Of a stretch of 47,500 nucleotides of DNA, positions 41,844 through 47,500 are shown one piece after another. Numbering within the stretch: position 1 is the first letter of the stretch; each line of letters starts with the position of its first letter. The translations under genes were made by a program, and so were the position numbers. The notes below the pieces were generated by a model, which was not told the DNA's origin, made no database searches, and saw nothing but the letters and a program-made list of their open reading frames with translations. The DNA is from Lachnospiraceae bacterium (GTDB lineage: Bacteria; Bacillota; Clostridia; Lachnospirales; Lachnospiraceae): positions 1-47,500 of the forward strand of contig AP025573.1 in the NCBI GenBank assembly GCA_022845895.1, in the 5' to 3' direction.

Positions 41844-41993
41844 GACAACCTATGCGATTGCTGACAGATTGCAACTTAGGCGACAGTTTTATGAAGATAA
41901 AGCCGCCGTTTTCCTTTTGTAAAATTGGATTTGCGGGGGGTGTGATAAAGTCGCCCATTTTTGAGGATATGGCGGTATCAAGGAGGTATCGAC

Positions 41994-42128
41994 ATGTCCT
42001 TTTGTATTTTCTCTATACCGCCTAACGGTTGCCAATTAAAAAAAGCCCATTCCTGCCTACGGGATATTGCGGCTATCAAGAGGAACTCACACATCATCAT
42101 AAATGCTCTATCACATCATATAGCATAG
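41994..42128 (+). CDS. Small ORF of unknown function (44 aa)
   Basis: An ATG at 41994 with a perfect ribosome site AAGGAGG (41980-41986) at good spacing opens 44 codons ending in TAG at 42126. The product has two Cys and a basic, His-rich C-terminus (NSHIIINALSHHIA). A terminator follows immediately, suggesting a real short transcript. I do not recognise the protein; it may be a regulatory leader ORF of the sigma-like gene. The 150 bp before it contain nothing recognisable. Confidence 0.5.
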   Translation: MSFCIFSIPPNGCQLKKAHSCLRDIAAIKRNSHIIINALSHHIA

Positions 42129-42164
42129 CCGTCTGTTCAGTTTTGCGCTGCACAGGCGGTTTTT
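42129..42164 (+). terminator. Terminator or attenuator after the 44-aa ORF
   Basis: CCGTCTGT (42129-42136) pairs with ACAGGCGG (42152-42159; one G-T), followed by five T. Placed right after a short, well-initiated ORF and before the sigma-like gene, it may act as an attenuator. Confidence 0.7.
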
Positions 42165-42200
42165 GTTATAGCCCTCATTCCAAACGGAAAGGGGGTGAAC

Positions 42201-42641
42201 ATGATGTCATCCACTGAATACAGGGAAAGTATTGAACGCCGGTTTCACGCATTTTGCAAAGCCGTATTGCACAATGAAGCCTGTAATTATTACAGGGGGC
42301 GGAAACGCAAGGCAAAGCATGAAATTTCTTATGAATACTTGCAAGAGAACACTTCTTTTGCGCCGCACAGCGTAGATGAATACTTTGTCTTGCAGGACAA
42401 GCCGACTGCCTTTGCAGTCAACGGGCAGACGGTTATTGTTGACAGCGAGAAGTTAGCAAAAGCCTTGTTGTGCCTATCGGGGCGTCGGCGGAAAATTATC
42501 CTTATGCGCTATTATCTGCAATTAAGAGATAAGCAGATTGGGGCGTTATTGGGAAAGCCGCGCACAACCGTCAACTATCAGAAAAACGCAGCATTGAAAC
42601 AGTTGCGGACAGAAATGGAGAAGATGAATGATGAAGAATAG
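42201..42641 (+). CDS. Sigma-70-like factor of conjugative-element type
   Basis: A 146-aa protein with a sigma region-4 HTH near the C-terminus (LCLSGRRRKIILMRYYLQLR followed by DKQIGALLGKPRTTVNYQ). Similar small sigma-like proteins regulate transfer genes of Tn916-type elements. GGAAAGGGGG precedes the start; the ATG at 42201 is preferred over a GTG at 42195. It overlaps the next HTH gene by 14 bp, indicating coupled translation. Confidence 0.82.
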   Translation: MMSSTEYRESIERRFHAFCKAVLHNEACNYYRGRKRKAKHEISYEYLQENTSFAPHSVDEYFVLQDKPTAFAVNGQTVIVDSEKLAKALLCLSGRRRKIILMRYYLQLRDKQIGALLGKPRTTVNYQKNAALKQLRTEMEKMNDEE

Positions 42642-42843
42642 CAAATACAACCTTGTTCCCTACGAAGTGATTGAAAGAGCAATCGCAGGAGATACCGCCG
42701 CGCTCCTTGCGGTACAGGAACGACACAAAGCCTACATAGGTAGGCTAAGCGGAGGGAATGTCGATATGAAAGAACGGTTAAACGCAAAGCTGCTTATGGC
42801 TGTTTTGAAGTTCCGATTAGAGTATCAGCCGCCGAGCAAATAG
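42628..42843 (+). CDS. Conjugative-element helix-turn-helix protein
   Basis: A 71-aa protein (YEVIERAIAGDTAALLAVQE at the centre, then KERLNAKLLMAVLKFRLEYQ) resembling the HTH proteins that follow the sigma-like gene in Tn916-like elements, normally just before excisionase and integrase genes. Those genes are missing here. It starts inside the sigma-like gene and stops two bases before a long inverted repeat. Confidence 0.75.
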   Translation: MMKNSKYNLVPYEVIERAIAGDTAALLAVQERHKAYIGRLSGGNVDMKERLNAKLLMAVLKFRLEYQPPSK

Positions 42844-42913
42844 CAAAGCCAGAAACAACCGTCAAGGATAAACTACGCGCTTCGCGTCCTTGACGGCTGT
42901 TTCCGTCTTTGCT
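42842..42913. repeat. 27-bp-arm imperfect inverted repeat after the HTH gene
   Basis: Arms 42842-42868 and 42887-42913 match at 24 of 27 positions; the 18-base loop contains a mini-hairpin (ACGCG-CTT-CGCGT). There is no clear T run. It may be a transcription end, a regulatory RNA structure or part of the element's transfer/excision region. Confidence 0.8.
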
Positions 42914-42925
42914 AAAGGGTAATCA

Positions 42926-42960
42926 AGAGGGCGCAAACGGAAAGACCGCTTGCGCCCTCT
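42926..42960. repeat. Strong hairpin near the right end of the element
   Basis: AGAGGGCGCAA (42926-42936) pairs with TTGCGCCCTCT (42950-42960), and CGG/CCG closes the inner stem after one mismatch, leaving a 5-base loop. The T run is absent. With the neighbouring repeats it forms a gene-free, structure-rich end region. Confidence 0.8.
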
Positions 42961-43035
42961 CTAAATTATGGGGTTCTCTGTCACGCAATAGGGGTTGAAA
43001 AATCCTGTATTCATGCGGCTTTGCAAAGGCAAAAT

Positions 43036-43132
43036 GAGGGGCGGTAAGGGTTTTATACTCATACCCCTCAAAATGGCGTTCTACTGCGTAACAAAACGGA
43101 CATATCGCCGTTTAGACGATACGCCCGTTTTG
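43036..43132. repeat. Nested inverted repeats in the gene-free right end
   Basis: GAGGGG/CCCCTC (43036-43041, 43064-43069) encloses a TACTCATA matching the outer end of the terminal repeat. CAAAACGG/CCGTTTTG (43092-43099, 43125-43132) encloses TATCG/CGATA. The 42914-43175 stretch has no gene. Repeated copies of the terminal motif may be recombinase binding sites. Confidence 0.6.
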
Positions 43133-43175
43133 CTTTGCACCCTGTATGGCAGCTACCCTGTTTCAGTTTGTTGTG

Positions 43176-43192
43176 ATACTGTTTTATGAGTA
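43176..43192 (-). repeat. Right terminal inverted repeat of the mobile element
   Basis: ATACTGTTTTATGAGTA is the inverted counterpart of 34714-34730 with one mismatch in 17. It lies 24 bp before the end of the Fic gene, which therefore sits outside the element. Confidence 0.75.
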
Positions 43193-43215
43193 GCTACCAA
43201 ACCGCCACAATTTTT

Positions 43216-44112
43216 TCATCCTTCCAACATTGCCAGATAATTATCCAACCTTATATTCACATACCCTGCAAATAATTTCTCCATCGCCCCCAAATTGTGT
43301 TTCACATGGTATTCATCAAAGGCGTTGTAATACGCAATCCTATCTGTAAACTTAATATCAATCGGCGGATATCCTGCCTTCATCAATTCCAGATTTACAA
43401 GCAGCCGTCCCGTTCGGCCATTGCCGTCGATGAAGGGATGAATGCCTTCAAATTCGATGTGAAACCGTGCAAGCCGTGGAATGATATGCTCTGTGCTGTT
43501 TCTATACGCTTCCAGCAGTTGCTCCATTTGGGGCTGGATTAGATACGGCTGTACAGGATTATGCTTTGCCCCCATAATTCTTACCGGGACTTTTCTATAA
43601 ACACCTCTATCCTCTCTCTTATCAGCCAACACCAGATAATGAATCTGCTTAATAACACTCTCCGAAAGCGGTGTCTGCTCTTTCACTAAGTCCCGTACAA
43701 AATCAAAAGCTTCCTTATGCCCGACCGCCTCCATGTGATCCTTCAGGGGCTTCTGATCAATAGTCAGGCCGCGCAGCACCATATCGGTTTCACGTAACGT
43801 CAGCGTATTTCCCTCGATGGCGTTGGAATTATAGGTATATTCCACCACAAATTCCTCTGTCAGCCGTTCCACTTCTCCCTCCGTCAAGGGACGTCTGGAA
43901 TCCAATTCCGTTTTCTTCCTGTCAATGCTCTCAAGAAGATTTTCTGCGGACTTATAGCGTCCATCTTCCGGTTTCCCAGCCTCTGCTGGAATCCTCCAAC
44001 TACGTCCCTCACGGATAACACCTGAAATTTTACCTTCCGAGCACAGGATGCGTACTCGTCTATCTGAAATGCCCCATTTCTCTGCTGCCTGTTTTACGGA
44101 TATATACATCAT
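43216..44112 (-). CDS. Fic-domain AMP-transferase with N-terminal HTH
   Basis: A 298-aa protein. Residues 3-45 form a MerR/excisionase-like HTH (ISVKQAAEKWGISDRRVRIL). The Fic core has the full active-site motif HPFIDGNGRTGR at 225-236, which transfers AMP from ATP to a target hydroxyl. The inhibitory motif SNAIEG (96-101) fits the (S/T)xxxE(G/N) rule, so the enzyme is probably self-inhibited (class II arrangement). The start at 44112 follows GTGAGGTG; the longer frame to 44187 would include the promoter. No separate antitoxin gene is adjacent. Possible roles are toxin or self-regulator; the target is unknown. Confidence 0.9.
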   Translation of the reverse strand: MMYISVKQAAEKWGISDRRVRILCSEGKISGVIREGRSWRIPAEAGKPEDGRYKSAENLLESIDRKKTELDSRRPLTEGEVERLTEEFVVEYTYNSNAIEGNTLTLRETDMVLRGLTIDQKPLKDHMEAVGHKEAFDFVRDLVKEQTPLSESVIKQIHYLVLADKREDRGVYRKVPVRIMGAKHNPVQPYLIQPQMEQLLEAYRNSTEHIIPRLARFHIEFEGIHPFIDGNGRTGRLLVNLELMKAGYPPIDIKFTDRIAYYNAFDEYHVKHNLGAMEKLFAGYVNIRLDNYLAMLEG

Positions 44113-44134
44113 TCTGCACCTCACTTTAAGTAAT

Positions 44135-44163
44135 AGTATACCCTGTTTCCGGAACAATAGCAA
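44135..44163 (-). promoter_or_regulatory. Likely promoter of the Fic gene
   Basis: On the minus strand, TTGCTA (44158-44163) and TATACT (44135-44140) are 17 bases apart. Upstream, GGAATAATG occurs at 44171-44179 and 44193-44201 (22-bp period, two helical turns), possibly a regulator site. Confidence 0.6.
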
Positions 44164-44202
44164 TGCCATAGGAATAATGTTTTTCACCTATCGGAATAAT
44201 GC

Positions 44203-44238
44203 AAAAAAAATCTGGAGGATATGTTTTTCTCCTCCAGA
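44203..44238 (-). terminator. Terminator downstream of the DeoR gene
   Basis: TCTGGAGGA (44211-44219) and TCCTCCAGA (44230-44238) form a perfect 9-bp stem, followed on the minus strand by eight T. It lies 200 bp past the DeoR stop. The bases between (44239-44436) hold no recognisable gene. Confidence 0.85.
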
Positions 44239-44436
44239 CAAGCATTTTACACTTCTCTATTTTAAGTCTCTCAATCGTAGTAAAACCGTAGTCCCCCGCT
44301 ACTCCTATTGCACCGATTTGCTCCCATTTATCTTACGAACTGCCGCCATGCACTTTGACAGCTTACTCCAACCGCGGTATTGCGCTTTGCCTGCCGGGCA
44401 TGAATAACTGCGTCATGTGTCGGGACGGAAGTCTGA

Positions 44437-45210
44437 CTATACTGTAAACACACCGATTTCATGCTCTTTATAATAGGAGATATATTTTTGGTCGGTAGAG
44501 GCGTTTGTTATAATATTCGGTATCTCATCCAAGTTGCACAGATGGGTAAAGGTACGCTTGTTGAACTTGCCTTCATCGGCAAGAAGATAGATGAGCTTTG
44601 AATTTGAAATCAGATGGTTATAAAGCGGCAGCTGTGCTCTGCTGATGATAGAATAACCATTGTTAAGCTCTATGCCGTCCACCGTAAAAAATACCTTGTC
44701 AAAGTAGAGCTTGTCCAGTGCCTGGACTGTATACTCGTCCAGCGTCTCGATATGGTTCGTTCCAATATGCACATTTCCCCCCAGAAGCAGTATAGAGATG
44801 TTCGGATTGGATACGAACTGCATAACAGCAGTCAAATTTGTCGTCACAACAGTGATATTTTCCTTTTCATTAATATATTTACTCAGCAGATTACATGTCA
44901 TGCCGGCCCCGATAAATATAATGTCTCCTGTGGAGATAAACTCGGCCGCTTTTTTCGCTATCTGCTCTTTTGATTTCAAAAATGGGTCATAATCTAATGA
45001 TGGGCTCGGGTATCCGTGATAAGACCTGGGAGAGATGCTCTGTGCCCCCCCATGTGTCTTTTTCAATAACCCACGCTGGTCCATCTGGTTCAAGTCCCTT
45101 CTTATAGTGGCAATAGATGCACCTGTCAACTCACAAAGAAATCTCGTCGTAGCTATTTCATTGGAGTTCAAATACTCCAATATCATTTTTTCTCGTTCTG
45201 ATGCTAACAT
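44437..45210 (-). CDS. DeoR-family transcriptional regulator
   Basis: A 257-aa regulator. The N-terminal HTH is MILEYLNSNEIATTRFLCEL followed by TGASIATIRRDLNQMDQRG, and GLLKKTHGGAQ is the usual DeoR linker. The C-terminal sugar-phosphate sensor has FIGAGMTCN and VTTNLTAV and a LLGGNVHIGTN loop. GGAGAA precedes the ATG. No sugar gene is adjacent: the xylulokinase operon ends 10 kb to the left, beyond the mobile element. Operator-like TGTCAAAA repeats lie in its own promoter region. Confidence 0.92.
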   Translation of the reverse strand: MLASEREKMILEYLNSNEIATTRFLCELTGASIATIRRDLNQMDQRGLLKKTHGGAQSISPRSYHGYPSPSLDYDPFLKSKEQIAKKAAEFISTGDIIFIGAGMTCNLLSKYINEKENITVVTTNLTAVMQFVSNPNISILLLGGNVHIGTNHIETLDEYTVQALDKLYFDKVFFTVDGIELNNGYSIISRAQLPLYNHLISNSKLIYLLADEGKFNKRTFTHLCNLDEIPNIITNASTDQKYISYYKEHEIGVFTV

Positions 45211-45248
45211 ATAAATTCTCCAGACTAAATGTATTTTTTTAATTATAA

Positions 45249-45274
45249 GGTTAGGGTGTCAAAACACCCTAACC
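45249..45274 (-). promoter_or_regulatory. Perfect hairpin in the DeoR 5' leader
   Basis: Perfect 11-bp arms (45249-45259, 45264-45274) flank a CAAA loop. It contains GTGTCAAAACAC, related to the palindrome at 45363-45384, so it may be both a DNA operator and an RNA hairpin in the ~150-nt leader. The leader between (45275-45362) also has short hairpins, GTGC/GCAC and GGGGC/GCCCC. Confidence 0.7.
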
Positions 45275-45362
45275 ACAGATTAACGGATTACTACGTGCTT
45301 CGCACTCCCACAATTCGTATTCTCATGGGGGCATCCGCCCCACTTCATACTCATTGTGAGGC

Positions 45363-45421
45363 GTGTCAAAAAGACTTTTGACACTGTAATCATTATAATC
45401 TAAAAAATGAAAAGGGGTCAA
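45363..45421 (-). promoter_or_regulatory. DeoR gene promoter with palindromic operator
   Basis: On the minus strand, TTGACC (45416-45421) and a perfect TATAAT (45392-45397) are 18 bases apart. The palindrome GTGTCAAAA (45363-45371) / TTTTGACAC (45376-45384) lies immediately downstream, over the expected start point. Autorepression is the natural reading. Confidence 0.75.
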
Positions 45422-45508
45422 TAGAAAATTTCAAAAAAGAGCATAAAAGAACAAAAAGAAGCAAAAAGTTTATAAAAAGTATAAATGTATTGTAATTCCA
45501 TCATTTTA

Positions 45509-45646
45509 TTGTATTATAGTAATGGTGGTATATAATATAAGATTATCACAGAAGAGGAAAAACGTGGGTCAGCCAAACGATTTATGAAAATGAAATAAAA
45601 AGGTAATGATAAGATTATAAAGAGAGGATGCTCATCCTCTCTTTTT
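45509..45646 (+). ncRNA. Candidate short transcript with strong terminator
   Basis: TTGTAT (45509-45514) and TATAAT (45531-45536), 16 bases apart, are followed ~100 nt later by a perfect terminator: a 12-bp stem (45619-45630 with 45633-45644) with a 2-base loop and a T tract. The only ORF is eight codons (GTG at 45564 after GAGGAAA). It could be a small RNA or a leader of the recombinase gene. The promoter is tentative; the terminator is clear. Confidence 0.45.
45619..45646 (+). terminator. Rho-independent terminator upstream of the small recombinase
   Basis: A perfect 12-bp stem, AAAGAGAGGATG with CATCCTCTCTTT, a two-base loop (CT) and TTTTT. No annotated gene ends before it on the plus strand, which is why a short RNA is suspected. 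Confidence 0.85.
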
Positions 45647-45730
45647 AATACAGTCGACGTATCAATTTATACTTATTGAACTACTAATGTTCAATATGGT
45701 ATGCAATTTCAAAATCAGTGGGGTGAAGGA

Positions 45731-46348
45731 ATGAACAAGACATATGGATATGTACGAGTATCGACGAGAGAACAGAACGAAGACAGGCAGATGATTGCGC
45801 TGCATCATTTTCCCGTGTTGCCTGAAAACATATATATGGACAAGTTAAGTGGAAAAGATTTCAACCGTCCTGAATATCAGAAGCTGCTGAGAAGGCTGAA
45901 AAAGAAGGATATCCTGGTTATCAAATCAATAGACCGTCTAGGCAGGAATTATAAAGAAATACTGGACCAGTGGAGGTATCTGACCAAATCAAAGGAAATA
46001 TATATCGTAGTGCTGGATATGCCGCTTCTTGATACGAGAAAGAGCAATGACCTGATTGGTACGCTTATTGCCGATATCGTACTACAGCTGTTATCCTATG
46101 TTGCCGAGACGGAGCGCGAAAACATAAAGCAGAGGCAGGCGGAAGGGATTGCCGCTGCAAAAGCAAGAGGTGTAAAGTTTGGAAGGCCGAACAAGAAAGT
46201 GCCCCATAATTTCTATAAAGTATACAGCCGGTGGAGATATGGCAAAATAAGCGGCAGGGAGGCAGCCAGGCAGCTCGGCGTATCTTATACCACCTTTATG
46301 AAATGGTCCGGCTATGCGGAGAGAAGTTCTGACAGAATAAAAAAGTAG
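45731..46348 (+). CDS. Small serine recombinase (resolvase/invertase family)
   Basis: A 205-aa recombinase with catalytic Ser11 in GYVRVSTREQ, further conserved motifs SIDRLGRNY and ETERENIKQRQAEGIAAAK, and a C-terminal HTH (KISGREAARQLGVSYTTFMKW) that reads its DNA site. The length matches Hin/Gin-type invertases and Tn3-type resolvases. The start at 45731 (MNKTYGY) has GGGGTGAAGGA upstream. Its stop codon lies inside an inverted repeat whose partner is 119 bp downstream, suggesting the gene abuts its own recombination site. Confidence 0.92.
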   Translation: MNKTYGYVRVSTREQNEDRQMIALHHFPVLPENIYMDKLSGKDFNRPEYQKLLRRLKKKDILVIKSIDRLGRNYKEILDQWRYLTKSKEIYIVVLDMPLLDTRKSNDLIGTLIADIVLQLLSYVAETERENIKQRQAEGIAAAKARGVKFGRPNKKVPHNFYKVYSRWRYGKISGREAARQLGVSYTTFMKWSGYAERSSDRIKK

Positions 46349-46479
46349 ACTTTATTGGACGCTTCATATATAATAAAATTATCGGTAAAAAAAAGAGAAT
46401 TTTGTAGAGAAACAGAAGAATCGCGAATACATATACAATAAAATGAATTTACGCTTTTTGTTCAAAAAAGTCTACTTTT
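46341..46479. repeat. 20-bp inverted repeats flanking a 99-bp segment (putative invertible switch)
   Basis: 46341-46360 and the reverse complement of 46460-46479 match at 18 of 20 bases, with a perfect 13-base core AAAAGTAGACTTT. The left copy contains the recombinase stop codon TAG, which inversion would preserve. The 99-bp interior is AT-rich without an ORF, with promoter-like sequence but no clear hexamer pair. The right copy lies 38 bp before the next gene. The layout resembles invertase-linked switches. Confidence 0.65.
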
Positions 46480-46516
46480 ATAAACAGTATTCTTCACATA
46501 TAAAGGAGGGACAGAT

Positions 46517-46780
46517 GTGGAAAAGAGAAGTTTTCTTGAATATCTAGCTCAGGAAGCCGGATGTGATTGTCTGTCGGATCTGCGGCTCAGACAGGAGCAA
46601 TGGTCGCCCCGAATCATTGAAATACTGGAAAGCATCGATATGGATGAATATGTATTCAGTGATTGGAAAGAAGTCACTTCATATCTTACAGATACAGAAT
46701 TAAGTGTATTAAATGGAATAAAGACAAAGAAAGAAGCAAAAGAATATATTATTAACTGGATGAATTCAAAAAAGCATTGA
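46517..46780 (+). CDS. Uncharacterised 87-aa protein
   Basis: A small acidic/basic mixed protein, mostly helical by appearance, with three Trp, and two Cys near the N-terminus (AGCDCLSD). It has no signal peptide or membrane segment. The start is a GTG at 46517, supported by AAAGGAGGG at 46502-46510. An out-of-frame ATG overlaps it. It follows the putative invertible segment, so its expression could be switched. The tRNA promoter -35 overlaps its stop. I do not recognise a family. Confidence 0.75.
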   Translation: MEKRSFLEYLAQEAGCDCLSDLRLRQEQWSPRIIEILESIDMDEYVFSDWKEVTSYLTDTELSVLNGIKTKKEAKEYIINWMNSKKH

Positions 46781-46805
46781 CAATGCAGGTTTCCTTTAGT
46801 ATAAT
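46777..46805 (+). promoter_or_regulatory. Consensus promoter of tRNA-Ser
   Basis: TTGACA (46777-46782) and TATAAT (46800-46805) are both perfect and 17 bases apart. The -35 overlaps the stop codon (46778-46780) of the 87-aa gene. Confidence 0.9.
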
Positions 46806-46815
46806 AATCCGTGCT

Positions 46816-46903
46816 GGAGAAATACTCAAGAGGCTGAAGAGGCGCCCCTGCTAAGGGTGTAGGTCGGGTAACCGGCGCGAGGGTTCAAATCCCTCTTTCT
46901 CCG
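46816..46903 (+). tRNA. tRNA-Ser (anticodon GCU)
   Basis: An 88-nt type II tRNA. The acceptor stem is GGAGAAA (46816-46822) with TTTCTCC (46896-46902) and discriminator G. The anticodon loop is CTGCTAA with anticodon GCT, reading AGC/AGU. A long variable arm (TAGGTCGGGTAACCGGCG region) and the T-loop GGTTCAAATCC are present. CCA is not encoded. It has its own promoter and terminator, just before the rRNA operon. Confidence 0.95.
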
Positions 46904-46917
46904 TTAGTCATGAATGG

Positions 46918-46949
46918 CTGTCTGGGACTAAAGTTTCAGACAGTTTTTT
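46918..46949 (+). terminator. Terminator of tRNA-Ser
   Basis: CTGTCTG (46918-46924) pairs with CAGACAG (46937-46943), followed by six T. Confidence 0.85.
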
Positions 46950-47070
46950 ATGGCCATTGTGCAGGCGGTATCTTAACTATTATATATAGTAGAAACTGCT
47001 TTGCATTGTACAAGGTATAGTATCTGTTAAGAGCTTGTTTAAAAAAAGTTAAAAAAAGATAAAAAAGCAC

Positions 47071-47100
47071 TTGACATTTATAGCCAAAAAATGATACTAT
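47071..47100 (+). promoter_or_regulatory. rRNA operon promoter
   Basis: TTGACA (47071-47076) and TACTAT (47095-47100), 18 bases apart, with TG one base before the -10 (extended -10). A and T runs just upstream (47040-47066) resemble an UP element. The ~120 bp between the tRNA terminator and this promoter hold no other clear feature. Confidence 0.75.
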
Positions 47101-47375
47101 ATCTGAGCTGACCCAAACGGGGACGCAAAAGCACCTTGATAATTAAACAATAGACAACGACCCTGAAGATTTCTTGAAAAGAGAAAAATTCAGAACGGAC
47201 ATCGAATGAGATGTCAACCTAAAAACAGTAATAACGGGATAGGATTAGCTAGTAGTTAATCCTGACCGCGATTGAACGAAGGAAGCTTCCGCGATGCTAG
47301 GCTCGGTGAGAACCTCGCCAAGCCATCGGGAAGCGTCTCAACGCTAAGGCCTGTGAGAGACCAGGCCAAAGCTTT
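47101..47375 (+). other. rRNA operon leader
   Basis: A ~275-nt transcribed leader. The stretch around 47130-47155 (CTTGATAATTAAAC) is in the place of a BoxA-like antitermination site (tentative). Several GC-rich hairpins follow, including GGCCTG (47348-47353) with CAGGCC (47362-47367), likely part of the RNase III processing stem around 16S rRNA. Confidence 0.6.

Positions 47376-47500
<125 letters not shown>

Noticed and set aside
42842..43192. CRISPR-like repeat array
   Set aside because: The repeats are different inverted pairs, not direct repeats of one unit with spacers.
44239..44436. Possible gene fragment downstream of DeoR
   Set aside because: On the minus strand a short stretch looks weakly protein-like, but stops interrupt it and no family could be named.

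Overview
The window looks like the replication-origin region of a Lachnospiraceae (Clostridia) chromosome. It opens with the low-GC Gram-positive order dnaA-oriC-dnaN-yaaA-recF-gyrB-gyrA and closes with a tRNA-Ser and the first ~125 nt of a 16S rRNA gene. Strong AGGAGG ribosome sites, the GyrA sequence, Rbs-type sugar ABC systems and conjugative-element gene families all fit a gut Lachnospiraceae related to the Dorea / [Clostridium] scindens / Mediterraneibacter group. The genus is a guess made from memory of 16S and protein motifs.

Layout. (1) 1-8650: replication block, all rightward, with DnaA boxes between dnaA and dnaN and a terminator after gyrA. (2) 8661-15858: a leftward GntR-controlled ABC exporter, a membrane diguanylate cyclase, a C_GCAxxG_C_C redox protein, and a rightward class I fumarase (two subunits) coupled to plsC, which converges on galM. 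A perfect 42-bp-arm palindrome fills the gap between the -35 boxes of the divergent redox-protein and fumarase promoters. (3) 16181-24260: a LacI regulator, then an operon with a degenerate M24/creatinase-fold protein, a complete ABC importer (ATPase, two permeases, lipoprotein) and an amidohydrolase. (4) 24359-34291: a second carbohydrate locus built around a divergent promoter region. Leftward are a zinc polyol-type dehydrogenase, deoC and a split transketolase. Rightward are an ABC importer, a psicose/tagatose-type 3-epimerase and a xylulokinase, followed by the wreck of a Gfo/Idh/MocA oxidoreductase. Together these suggest uptake of a polyol or ketose, conversion to xylulose, phosphorylation, and entry into the pentose phosphate pathway.

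(5) 34714-43192: a decayed mobile element bounded by 17-bp inverted repeats (16/17 identical). It holds a broken large serine recombinase that has lost its Cys region, a TnpW-like protein, MobC without a relaxase, a TetR-controlled heterodimeric ABC exporter, a KTR zinc-ribbon protein, a sigma-like factor and an HTH protein. (6) 43216-47500: a Fic AMP-transferase with an N-terminal HTH, an orphan DeoR regulator with clear operator-like repeats, and a small serine recombinase. The end of that recombinase gene lies in a 20-bp inverted repeat (18/20) whose partner sits just before the next gene, a layout that suggests an invertible DNA switch. Then come an unknown 87-aa protein, tRNA-Ser(GCU) and the rRNA operon.

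The best candidates for something undescribed are the recombinase-adjacent inverted-repeat segment (46341-46479), the palindrome between divergent promoters (12483-12568), and the M24 pseudoenzyme in a transporter operon (17323-18726). All functional statements come from reading motifs by eye; no database search was run.
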